A stretch of 64,000 nt of DNA from JALOLG01 sp963776935 (GTDB taxonomy: Bacteria; Actinomycetota; Acidimicrobiia; Acidimicrobiales; Ilumatobacteraceae). Shown in pieces: positions 49,828 to 58,094 of this stretch. Position 1 is the stretch's first letter. The number at the start of each line of letters is the position of its first letter. Position numbers and translations under genes: made by a program. The DNA lies in assembly GCA_963776935.1 (NCBI GenBank), contig CAVZOP010000002.1, positions 1,178,001-1,242,000 of the forward strand, given 5' to 3'. Under the pieces are notes generated by a model. The model was not told the DNA's origin. It made no database searches and was given only the letters and a program-made list of their open reading frames with translations.

Positions 49828-52370
49828 ATGTTCAAGATCGCGTTGAAGTCAACGCTCGCCAAGAAGCTGCGACTCGTCAGCACCGCCTTGTCGGTGATCC
49901 TCGGCGTCGCATTCCTCACGGGCACGCTCGTGTTCACCGACACGATCAAGCGCACGTTCGACGATCTCTTCGCCGATGTGTTCGCCGGCACCGATTCATA
50001 TGTCCGGTCGGAGAGCACCGTCGATCTCGGCATGGGCAACGAGCAGCGCGGGCGTATCCCGGAATCGGTGGTCGACACCGTGCTCGGCGTGCCGGGGTGG
50101 ACGACGCGCAGGGGATCGTGCAGGGATTCGCCCAACTCGTCGGCACCGATGGAAAGGCGATCGGTAATCCCGGCCAGGGCGCGCCGACGTTCGGCATGAA
50201 CTACGTGTCAGGGCCGATGAGCCCGTGGCAGCTCACCGACGGGAGCCGGCCGCCGGGACCGGGTGAGTTGCTGATCGACAAGGGCAGCGCCGACAAGGGT
50301 GGTTTCGAGATCGGCGACACCATCACGGTGCTCACCCAGACCGGACCGCACGAGTTGCCGCTCGTCGGCACGGCCCGGTTCGGCACGGTCGACTCGCCCG
50401 GTGGCGCAAGTGTCTCCGTCTTCGACCTGGCGACGGCCCAGGCGGTGTTGCTCGGCGGCGGCAGCGAGATCGACGCCGTGATGGTCCGGGCGGTCGAAGG
50501 CGTCAGTGAGGACGAGATGACGGCGCGGCTCGCCGGCGAGCTTCCGGCGGGAACCGAGGCGCTGACGGGGACCCAGATCACAGAGGAGGCCCAGAACTCC
50601 ATCGAGGAAGGGCTGGGCTTCTTCAACACGTTCCTGCTGGTGTTCGCGGCGATCGGGCTGGTCGTCGCCTGCTTCACGATCTACAACACGTTCCAGATCA
50701 TCATCACCCAGCGGACCCGCGAGATGGCGTTGCTGAGGTCGTTGGGCGCGACGCGCCGCCAGGTCATGTGGACGCAGCTGCTCGAGGCGATCTTCATCGG
50801 GCTCTTCGCCTCGGTTGTCGGCCTATTTGCCGGCGTCGGTGTCGCCGGCCTTCTCAAGGCGATGCTCAGCGCGTTCGGCATCGACATCCCGGCCGGCGGC
50901 ACCGTGTTCGCTGCCCGTACCGCGGTCGTGGCCGTCGTCGTGGGGACCGGCGTCACCATCGTGTCGGCCGTCTTCCCCTCACGGCGCGCCTCGCGAGTTC
51001 CACCGATCGCCGCCATCCGCGACGTGGCGATCGACCACAGCGGCCGGTCGCGTCGCGCCCTGGCGACCGGCGCCGTTCTCACCGTGCTGGGCGTCGGGGG
51101 ATTCGTCGCCGGGTTGGCGGGCTCCGGGATCCAATGGGTCGGCATCGGGGCGCTGGCGACGTTCGTCGGGGTGTTCACGCTCGGACCGGTGATCGCCCGA
51201 CCTGTCACCCGTGCCATCGGCGCGCCACTGCCGGCGGTCGCCGGCATCACCGGGTCACTCGCCCGCGAGAACGCCATGCGCAACCCGAAGCGAACCGCGC
51301 GTACCGGGGGGGCGTTGATGGTCGGCGTCGCCCTCGTTGCAGGTATCACGGTCATCGCCGCGTCGGTCAAGGACTGGACACGCGACATCTTCGATCGATC
51401 GTTCACGGGCGACTTCGTCGTGAGCACCAACACGTTCGGTTTCGGCGGGCTCAGCCCCAACCTGGCCGAGCAGCTCAATCAACTCCCGGAGATCGACGCC
51501 GCGACGGGTATCCGAATCGGCGCCGCCCGCGACATCGATGGCGGTGGAGACACCGCGTACATCTCGGTCGACCCGGAAACCGCGAGCACCATCTTCGACA
51601 TCGGGATGATCCAGGGCACCGTCGAGTCGCTCACACCCGACGGCATCCTGATCGACGATGACGAGGCGGCTGACCGCCACCTCGGCCGCGGCGATCAGAT
51701 CCGGTTCGGATTCGTGAACGGCTCCAGCCAGCTCCTCACGATCGAGGGCGTCTACACGGAGCAGGATCTGGCCGGACCGTTCGTCGTCCACCACGCCCTG
51801 CACGAACAGAGCGGTGCCGACCAGTTCGACTTCTCGGTCTACGTCTCGAAGGCGCCCGGCGTCACCGACGCCGATGCCAGAGCAGCGATCGCGGCCGTCA
51901 GCGATGAATATCCGAACGCCGACCTGCAGAGCCGCCAAGAGTACGTCGACGCCCAAGCTGCCCAGATCGACCCGCTGGTCAACCTCATGTATGCGCTGCT
52001 CGGGCTCGCCGTGATCATCGCCCTGATCAACATCGCCAACAGCATGGCGTTGTCGATCCACGAGCGGACCCGCGAGCTCGGCCTCCTGCGAGCGGTCGGT
52101 ATGACCCGCCACCAGACCCGCGCCTCGATCGCCTGGGAGTCCGTCCTCATCGGACTTCTCGGCACCGGACTCGGCGTCCTCATCGGCGTCTTCTTCGGCT
52201 GGGCGATCAGCGTCACTGTCCGCAACGCAGGCCTGGGCACGTTCACGCTGCCGATCCAGCCGCTCGTCTTCATCGTCGTCGCCGCCGTGTTCGGGGGCGT
52301 GCTGGCCGCTGCCCGTCCGGCACGGCGCGCCGCCCGTCTCGATGTCCTTCGAGCCATCGCCACCGAATAG
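49828..52370 (+). CDS. FtsX/MacB-type ABC transporter permease, one frame break
   Basis: About 847 residues after fixing the G4 run at 50094-50097. It has the duplicated FtsX layout seen in actinobacteria: helix one (LVSTALSVILGVAFLTGT), a 200-residue extracytoplasmic domain, three helices near 270-400 (FNTFLLVFAAIGLVVACFTI; MALLRSLGATRRQVMW), another extracytoplasmic domain (about 500-700), and three C-terminal helices (LLGLAVIIALINIANSMALS; ELGLLRAVGMTRHQ). Each FtsX repeat contains the R-E-x-x-L-L-R-x-x-G coupling helix. The operon is preceded by a box, so export is probably induced under the dormancy programme. A second permease of this family lies at the right edge. Confidence 0.87.
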
Positions 52371-52411
52371 CGCGTCGGGAAGAGTGACGTCGTGCGGGAC
52401 GCGTGCTGGTG

Positions 52412-52885
52412 TCAGTCGGGCGGCATGTACGGCAGACGGGTCGAGTCGGAGACGCGCCGATGGCGGCTGATCGTGCGTCCGGTGACACTGTCCGGCACGA
52501 TCCGCATCCAACGGTCTCGGATCCCCGGCGCCCACGGGTGAACGGGCAGATCGGCGAGCTGGTCGAGCTCCTCGGCGTCGGTCACCTCGTGCAACGTTCC
52601 ACGCGCGAGCACACTCCATCCCGACTCCGCGATGTGGTCGGTGTGGTCGGCCTCGAAGGCGATCCTCGACCCGTGGCTGAACTCGAAGAACGTCGCGTCG
52701 GCGCTCGTACGGAACACGATGCTGCGGTTGCTGACCGCGGAGTTGACCGGGAGCGCGCCAGGCTCACCGTCCTGACAGAACACGACGCGGCCGAAGGACG
52801 ATCGCGACAGCAGTCGCCAGCACACGTCCTCCAGGAGTTGGTCGTAGCTGATCACGTATTCGGGTTCATCGGCGTTCGGGTTCAT
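52412..52885 (-). CDS. PPOX-family flavin-binding protein
   Basis: A 157-residue split-barrel protein: WRLLSRSSFGRVVFCQDGEP, then ALPVNSAVSNRSIVFRTSAD, then IAFEADHTDHIAESGWSVLARGT, ending RWMRIVPDSVTGRTISRH. It is paralogous to the protein near 8.4 kb. GGAGG at six bases defines the ATG. It diverges from a USP gene across a shared box. On its own strand a GACGAT hexamer lies 24 bases from the box (52912-52907), one more than usual, so bidirectional control is possible. Confidence 0.85.
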   Translation of the reverse strand: MNPNADEPEYVISYDQLLEDVCWRLLSRSSFGRVVFCQDGEPGALPVNSAVSNRSIVFRTSADATFFEFSHGSRIAFEADHTDHIAESGWSVLARGTLHEVTDAEELDQLADLPVHPWAPGIRDRWMRIVPDSVTGRTISRHRRVSDSTRLPYMPPD

Positions 52886-52936
52886 CGGCGCCTCCTTGAT
52901 TCACACATCGTCACTGGTCCAGGCCCGAGCGGACAA

Positions 52937-52951
52937 GGGACCTTCTCCCCT
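52937..52951 (+). promoter_or_regulatory. dormancy-type box of USP pair
   Basis: GGGACCTTCTCCCCT. TACGGT, a clear TANNNT -10, lies at 52974-52979 (22-base spacing). It may also serve the divergent PPOX gene. Confidence 0.68.
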
Positions 52952-53025
52952 GTCGTCGGTCATCGCGCGGCCGTACGGTCGAGGTGAGGGATGCAGTCAG
53001 CTGCATCATTGTCGAGGAGGCACTC

Positions 53026-53901
53026 GTGACCACGCAAACGTGGGTTGTCGGGGTCGACGGCTCGGATGACTCGAGGACCGCTCTGGCGTGGGCCGTCGCC
53101 CAAGCGACCGGTCGGGACGCCCAGATCCTCGCCTTGTCCACCTGGTTGGCACCGATTCTTCCCAGCGACGCGATCGGCCAGCCGGCACTCCTGATGGACT
53201 GGGATCGGTTCGAAGCGGAGCTCCACCGCCATCTCGACGAGATCATCACGTCCGTGCGGCACGCCGGTGCGGGCGCGGCCCACGGGCCCGAGATCACGGC
53301 CCGCGTGCTGCAGGGGCGGGCGGCACGCATGCTGATCGAGAACAGCCAGGGTGCCGAGCTGCTCGTCGTCGGAACGAGGGGGCGGGGAGGTCTGAGCGGT
53401 GTCATGCTGGGATCAGTCAGCCGCCAGTGCGCGACACACGCCACCGTGCCCGTGGCGGTCGTGCCGGCGGATGCGGAATGTGTGCCGGTCCGTCGTCTCG
53501 TGGTCGGGTACGACGGCTCGCGCAACGTGCGCGAAGCGGTTTCGTGGGCGCTGCAATTCGCACCGGCCACGGCGCGACTCGACGTGGTGCGGGCCGTGGA
53601 GATCGCCCCGTGGTCGGACGAAGCCAGCATCCGCGAGCGGTTCCCGGAAGAAGTCGACCGGGCGACCACCGAGTTCGAGGCTGAGATGAACGAGCTCGAC
53701 CCGGCGCGGAGGGCGGGTCGGTCGCTGAAGCTGCAGGATCCGCGACAAGCGCTCTGCGAAGCCGCGGACGATGCCGACCTGGTGGTGCTCGGCGCACGAG
53801 GTCACGGTCGGCTCGGCGCGGCGTTGCTCGGTTCGGTCAGCACCTGGATGTTGCACGCTCCGTCGCATGCGACCGTGATCGTGCCCGGGCATCATCATTA
53901 G
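53026..53901 (+). CDS. tandem universal stress protein
   Basis: A 291-residue USP: TWVVGVDGSDDSRTALAWA opens domain one, RLVVGYDGSRNVREAVSWAL domain two. Both ATP motifs are intact: VVGTRGRGGLSGVMLGSV and VLGARGHGRLGAALLGSV. GTG follows GGAGG by five bases; an upstream ATG-like extension lacks a ribosome-binding site. It is 36 bases from a second USP gene, so the two are probably one transcript. Confidence 0.88.
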   Translation: MTTQTWVVGVDGSDDSRTALAWAVAQATGRDAQILALSTWLAPILPSDAIGQPALLMDWDRFEAELHRHLDEIITSVRHAGAGAAHGPEITARVLQGRAARMLIENSQGAELLVVGTRGRGGLSGVMLGSVSRQCATHATVPVAVVPADAECVPVRRLVVGYDGSRNVREAVSWALQFAPATARLDVVRAVEIAPWSDEASIRERFPEEVDRATTEFEAEMNELDPARRAGRSLKLQDPRQALCEAADDADLVVLGARGHGRLGAALLGSVSTWMLHAPSHATVIVPGHHH

Positions 53902-53937
53902 CTCAACGTGGCAATTGGCCCGAGAAAGGGGGGGATT

Positions 53938-54765
53938 GTGTTCAACCGGATCATCGTTCCAACCGACGGTTCCGACTATTCGTGGCGAGCGGTCGCCGTC
54001 GGCGACGCGTTGGCACGCCAGTGCGACGCGCCGCTCGAGTTGCTCGAGGTCGTTACCTACCCGGCTGACGTGAAACGGGCCGAGCAGCTGATCAGGGAGC
54101 GACTCGACCAGACACCGTTGTCGATACCGGCGTCAGCCGCTGCCCGCGTGATGCAACGTTCCGTCGGATTCACGATCGCCGACCATGTCGCCAAGGTCAA
54201 CGGCGGAATGCTCGTGATGAGCACGTTCGGGCGAGGTCGCACCGAAGCGATTCTCGGGAGCGTCGCGGTCGACGTACTCCGGGAGATGTTCGGCCCGTTG
54301 ATCGTCGTCGGGCCCAAAGCGAGCACGGATCGCGTCGATTTTCAGGGTGAGCTGATCGTTCCCGTCGATGGCTCTGACTTTTCCGAAACCATGTTGTCGC
54401 TCGGGGCCGCATGGGGGATCGGCCTGGGAGCGCGACCGTGGGTCGTCGAGGTCGTCGCACCCGATCAGGTTCAGGTGGAGGACGCGACCGAGGGCTCGTA
54501 CGCAGCTCGACTGGCGCGCGACATCCGCCGCACATCGCACCACGACGTCCAGTTCGAGGTTCTGCACGGCAAACGTCCTGGCAAGGCGATCGCTGACTTC
54601 GCCGACAGCATCGAAGCGTCGCTGATCGTCGCCAGCACTCACGGGCGCACTGGGCTCGCCCGCCTGACACTCGGGAGCGTGGCGATGGAGATCGTGCGTC
54701 ACGCGCCGTGCCCCGTCGTCCTGACCCGACCACCGACGCTGCAGAGGGTGTCGGAGCGACCGTGA
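53938..54765 (+). CDS. tandem universal stress protein
   Basis: A 275-residue USP of a different branch: VFNRIIVPTDGSDYSWRAVA begins domain one, GELIVPVDGSDFSETML domain two. The ATP motifs are MSTFGRGRTEAILGSV and ASTHGRTGLARLTLGSV, the S-T-H-G-R form common outside actinobacterial tandem USPs. GTG is selected for the AAAGGGGGG four bases upstream. It is the second gene of a USP pair. The ADH box begins on its stop codon. Confidence 0.86.
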   Translation: MFNRIIVPTDGSDYSWRAVAVGDALARQCDAPLELLEVVTYPADVKRAEQLIRERLDQTPLSIPASAAARVMQRSVGFTIADHVAKVNGGMLVMSTFGRGRTEAILGSVAVDVLREMFGPLIVVGPKASTDRVDFQGELIVPVDGSDFSETMLSLGAAWGIGLGARPWVVEVVAPDQVQVEDATEGSYAARLARDIRRTSHHDVQFEVLHGKRPGKAIADFADSIEASLIVASTHGRTGLARLTLGSVAMEIVRHAPCPVVLTRPPTLQRVSERP

Positions 54766-54779
54766 GGACTTTCGGCACT
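54765..54779 (+). promoter_or_regulatory. dormancy-type box of ADH gene
   Basis: AGGACTTTCGGCACT, an exact copy of the site before the USP at 20364. GAAGAT at 54803-54808 follows after 23 bases. The ATG is 62 bases away. Confidence 0.75.
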
Positions 54780-54841
54780 GTGCACGACCGATCAGCGGCG
54801 CGGAAGATCGAGTGAGCGATACGAGTTCGAGGAGGAATGCC

Positions 54842-55855
54842 ATGAAGGCAGCAGTCGTGCACGAGTTCGGTGGACCCTTGGTCGTCGAGGAGGTTGCGAC
54901 ACCGGTGCCAGAGCACGGTCAGGTGTTGGTCAGAGTGGAGACGTCTGGCTTGTGCCACACCGACATCCACGCCGCCCACGGTGACTGGCCGGTGAAGCCC
55001 GCCCCTCCGTTCATCCCTGGCCACGAGGGTGTCGGAATCGTCGAACGGGTCGGCCCCGGCGTCACCCGCCTCCACGAAGGCGACCGCGTTGCGGTCCCGT
55101 GGCTCGGCTGGGCGTGCGGAGCATGCGAGGCGTGCGCTTCGGGCTGGGAGACGTTGTGCCCCAACGCGCGCTACACCGGGTACACGGTGAACGGTGGGTT
55201 CGCCGAGTACGTGATCGCCGACGCGGCGTTCGCCGGCCTCGTACCCGACGGTATCGACCCGCTCGACGCGGCGCCACTGACGTGCGCCGGCGTCACCACC
55301 TACAAGGCCGTCAAGGTGTCGGGTGCACGTTCGTCCGACCTCGTGGCCGTGTTCGGGATCGGCGGACTCGGCCACCTGGCGATGCAATACGCCCAGATCG
55401 CCGGCGCAACGGTCGCCGCCGTCGACATTCTCGAATCCAAGCTCGACGTCGCCAAGCATCTCGGCGCCGCCTACACCGTGAACGCGCTCACCCACGATCC
55501 GGTGGCAGAGATCCAAGCCATCGGCGGCGCCGACGCGGCGATCGTCCTGGCGGCGACGCCATTGGCCTGTGAGCAGGCGTTCGCCAGCCTGAAGCGCAAC
55601 GGAACGCTCGTGCTGGTCGGGCTCCCCAAGGACAACATCATGCGACTGCCGATCTTCGAGACCGTGCTCAGGGGAATCACGGTCGTCGGCTCGTTGGTCG
55701 GCACCAGGGTCGACCTGACCGAGACGTTCGATCTGCACGCCGCCGGGCGCACCACCATCGTCCGTGAGACGCGCCAACTCGACCAGGTCAACGAGGCGAT
55801 GGCCCAGGTCCTGCACGGCGAAGTCGACGCTCGGCTGGTCTTCGACCTGCGCTGA
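54842..55855 (+). CDS. adhP: zinc-dependent alcohol dehydrogenase
   Basis: A 337-residue medium-chain dehydrogenase of the AdhP/AdhA type. Catalytic zinc ligands are Cys38 (SGLCHTD), His61-Glu62 (PGHEGVG) and Cys at PLTCAGVTTYKA. Four structural-zinc cysteines are Cys92, Cys95, Cys98 and Cys106. The NAD motif is FGIGGLGHLAMQYA followed by VDILESKLDVAKHLG. Length and motifs match the bacterial ethanol-active group. GGAGGAATGCC defines the ATG. It can reoxidise NADH by reducing acetaldehyde, suiting fermentation under oxygen limitation; no aldehyde dehydrogenase is present in the window. Confidence 0.9.
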   Translation: MKAAVVHEFGGPLVVEEVATPVPEHGQVLVRVETSGLCHTDIHAAHGDWPVKPAPPFIPGHEGVGIVERVGPGVTRLHEGDRVAVPWLGWACGACEACASGWETLCPNARYTGYTVNGGFAEYVIADAAFAGLVPDGIDPLDAAPLTCAGVTTYKAVKVSGARSSDLVAVFGIGGLGHLAMQYAQIAGATVAAVDILESKLDVAKHLGAAYTVNALTHDPVAEIQAIGGADAAIVLAATPLACEQAFASLKRNGTLVLVGLPKDNIMRLPIFETVLRGITVVGSLVGTRVDLTETFDLHAAGRTTIVRETRQLDQVNEAMAQVLHGEVDARLVFDLR

Positions 55856-55894
55856 CGCCAGGAGCCGACATTCGACGTCGGGCATCACGAACGT

Positions 55895-55923
55895 CCGTCG
55901 GGCGCCCGGGTCGGGCCCGACGG
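55895..55923. terminator. candidate hairpin after ADH gene
   Basis: Stem CCGTCGGGC with GCCCGACGG, 9 bp, loop of 11 bases. There is no U-tract, so termination is uncertain. Confidence 0.35.
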
Positions 55924-56010
55924 GCAGGCTGCGACATCGTGTTCGCCAGGCTCGGTACGCTCGAACCGTTCCTTGTGTGTGGTCGAGCCTGACCGGAGGG
56001 AGACGCCTGC

Positions 56011-56796
56011 ATGAGCGACGAGGTGCCGGACGCACCAGAACCCGAGGCGACGGATCAGAACGACGGTATCCCCCGCTCCGGTGACGTGCCTGAGGAGGCC
56101 GATGTGGCCACTTGGGTTTCGAACGTCAGGTCACGGTCGAGTTCCGCGACAGTGGACGCCGCGCTGCAACTCGTCACCGCTCTGGCCGAGAGGACTGTCG
56201 AGAACGCGGACGGTGTGAGTGTCACCCTGGAGCGGCACGGCCGCGTGATCACGGTCGCCGCCAGCGACGACGCCGTGAAGGAGATGGACCACCATCAGTA
56301 CGACACCGGTGAGGGCCCGTGCCTCGCTGCCAAGGCAGAGGGCCGGTGGTTCTACATCGAGTCGCTCGCCAAGGAGACGAGATGGCCGAACTTCGTGCCG
56401 CTCGCGCTCGAGCAGGGCATCCAGAGCATCCTGTCGTCACCGTTGATGACCAAGCGGCAGCCTCAGGGCGCGCTCAACATCTACTCATCCACAGAGCGAG
56501 CATTCGGCACGCGTCAACAAGAGCTCGCCGCCTTGTTCGCCGAACAGGCCTCGGAGATCTTGACCACCGCGGAGCCCGAAGAATCCGCCGCGCGAGTCGA
56601 TCAGCTCCTCGCCATTTCGCTGGCGGCTCGTCAGGTGATCCATCAGGCGCAGGGAGTGCTCATGGAGCGCCATGGGATGACCCACGAGGCCGCGAGCCGG
56701 GCCCTCCATCGGGCTGCCCGCGCCGCAGGCGACAATGTCGCCCACCATGCCAGCGAGGTGGTCCGTTCCGTCAGGCGCGGCGACGGTGGGCGGTAA
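56011..56796 (+). CDS. GAF-ANTAR regulator
   Basis: A 261-residue protein with a GAF domain (about 40-175; YDTGEGPCLAAKAEGRWFYIES and LSSPLMTKRQPQGALNIYS) and a C-terminal ANTAR RNA-binding domain (about 190-250; ARQVIHQAQGVLMERHGMT then EAASRALHRAA). ANTAR proteins prevent transcription termination by binding dual-hexaloop RNA. GTGEGPCL is the usual GAF block of this class. No box was found upstream. GGAGGGAG lies 11 bases before the ATG, wider than ideal. Targets are unknown. Confidence 0.87.
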   Translation: MSDEVPDAPEPEATDQNDGIPRSGDVPEEADVATWVSNVRSRSSSATVDAALQLVTALAERTVENADGVSVTLERHGRVITVAASDDAVKEMDHHQYDTGEGPCLAAKAEGRWFYIESLAKETRWPNFVPLALEQGIQSILSSPLMTKRQPQGALNIYSSTERAFGTRQQELAALFAEQASEILTTAEPEESAARVDQLLAISLAARQVIHQAQGVLMERHGMTHEAASRALHRAARAAGDNVAHHASEVVRSVRRGDGGR

Positions 56797-56803
56797 CGCG
56801 GTG

Positions 56804-57046
56804 ATGGACGAGACGATCGATCCGCTCGAACAAGCACGCCGCACCCTCGGGCTGTCGATCGGTGACTTGTGGTGGAGATACTTCGCCTTGGGCGGCCGCG
56901 GCACGGAACTGGAGATGGAGGCGATGCTGTTGCAGGCGCTGGTGCCGGCCGACTTGGACCGAGACGTCCTCGCCGTTGCCCTGAACGAACGATTCAGTGA
57001 ACTGGGGGCCGACCATCCAATCCCGTACTCCGACGACGAGCCGTAG
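56804..57046 (+). CDS. small conserved actinobacterial protein, unknown
   Basis: An 80-residue protein starting MDETIDPLEQARRTLGLSIG and containing DLWWRYFALGGRGTELEMEA, then DRDVLAVALNERFSELG. Several actinobacteria encode similar short proteins next to GAF-ANTAR genes; the role is unknown. It starts seven bases after the regulator stop; GTG three bases before the ATG is an alternative. Likely translated with the regulator. Confidence 0.7.
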   Translation: MDETIDPLEQARRTLGLSIGDLWWRYFALGGRGTELEMEAMLLQALVPADLDRDVLAVALNERFSELGADHPIPYSDDEP

Positions 57047-57058
57047 GACCGCCAGAGA

Positions 57059-57955
57059 TCACGCGTCGAGGATGGCCTCGTCGAAGACGTGTCCGTCCTG
57101 GCCGACGGCACGCAGCACCAGCTGGTCGCCCGTGATGGCGATGTCGAGGAAGTGATGCCACGAGAACGAAGTCGCCGTGAAGCCGTCGTCGCCGGTCCGA
57201 CGGGTGTTCGCGGCAGCACCTGACACCACATAGGTGACGCCCGCGATCGGATTGCTGCGTTGGTAGTCGTGATCGTGGCCGGACAGGACGAGCTGCACGC
57301 CGTACCTCTCGAGCACGGGCGACAGCTTGGCTCGGACGTCGGTGCTCGAGCCCTGGTACCCGGCCGAGTACGGCGGATGGTGTACCGCAACGATCTTCCA
57401 ACGCGCCGAAGAAACGGCGAGAGCGTGCTCGAGGAACGCGAGTTGTGCGGGATCGAGGTCGTTCGAATCGAGGCCAACGACCAGTACATCGTCGAACTCC
57501 CGGGTCCAGTAGCGCGCCGGCATCCCGAGCGCCCGCATCTGTGCGTCGGCCCAATTCGCCTTCACGTCGTGGTTCCCGATGATGGCGAGGAGCGTGGCCC
57601 CGTCCCTGATCACGTCGGCGAACGGGCCGAACACCGTAGACGGCAGCTTCGTTGGATTGCCGTCCGGATACACGTTGTCTCCCAGGAGCAACAGGGCGTC
57701 GTATGGCTCGGCTGCGGCGACGCGTGCCACGGCGGTGCCGGTGTCATCGATCCGCGAGCCGGGTTCGCCGACATCACCGGCGACTGCCAGATGGAAGTCG
57801 GGAGCCGGATCGTGAGGCGTGTACGGCCACGTGGCCGACGGTCCTCCCTTGCGGTGCGTCAGATAGGAGACGACCTGGCGGTGGTAGAGCGAGAACCCCA
57901 CGCCCACGCCGATCACCAGGACGAGAGCAACGGCGAGGCCGACCCGCCGACGCAC
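57059..57955 (-). CDS. membrane-anchored metallophosphoesterase
   Basis: About 298 residues. A single N-terminal helix (VGLAVALVLVIGVGVGFSLY) anchors a calcineurin-like domain that faces outside. Metal-binding blocks are FHLAVAGDVGEPG, LLLGDNVYPDG, IIGNHDVK, VAVHHPPYS and LSGHDHDYQR, in the order of the purple acid phosphatase-like class. The start is uncertain; GTG is the only in-frame start left after the promoter box at 58045-58059. It diverges from the PEP-synthase-like gene. Confidence 0.82.
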   Translation of the reverse strand: MRRRVGLAVALVLVIGVGVGFSLYHRQVVSYLTHRKGGPSATWPYTPHDPAPDFHLAVAGDVGEPGSRIDDTGTAVARVAAAEPYDALLLLGDNVYPDGNPTKLPSTVFGPFADVIRDGATLLAIIGNHDVKANWADAQMRALGMPARYWTREFDDVLVVGLDSNDLDPAQLAFLEHALAVSSARWKIVAVHHPPYSAGYQGSSTDVRAKLSPVLERYGVQLVLSGHDHDYQRSNPIAGVTYVVSGAAANTRRTGDDGFTATSFSWHHFLDIAITGDQLVLRAVGQDGHVFDEAILDA

Positions 57956-58044
57956 CGTTCGACCCCGTCGGTGGATCGGTCGTTCATCGGTGCGCGTTGC
58001 GGTATCCGTACCTTCATCGTGCGCCGGGTCGATGCGGATCCATA

Positions 58045-58059
58045 GGGACCTAAGGCCCC
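58045..58059 (+). promoter_or_regulatory. dormancy-type box of PEP-synthase-like gene
   Basis: GGGACCTAAGGCCCC, then TATGTT (TANNNT) at 58082-58087, 22 bases on. This -10 overlaps an ATG at 58083, so the true start must be downstream. Confidence 0.75.
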
Positions 58060-58094
58060 AGACTTCCCGTCTGATCAGGCGTATGTTCGAAACG

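Noticed and set aside
55909..55920. GTCGGGCCCGAC as another operator
   Set aside because: The palindrome is part of a longer hairpin after ADH and lacks the GGACCTTC half; treated as candidate terminator.
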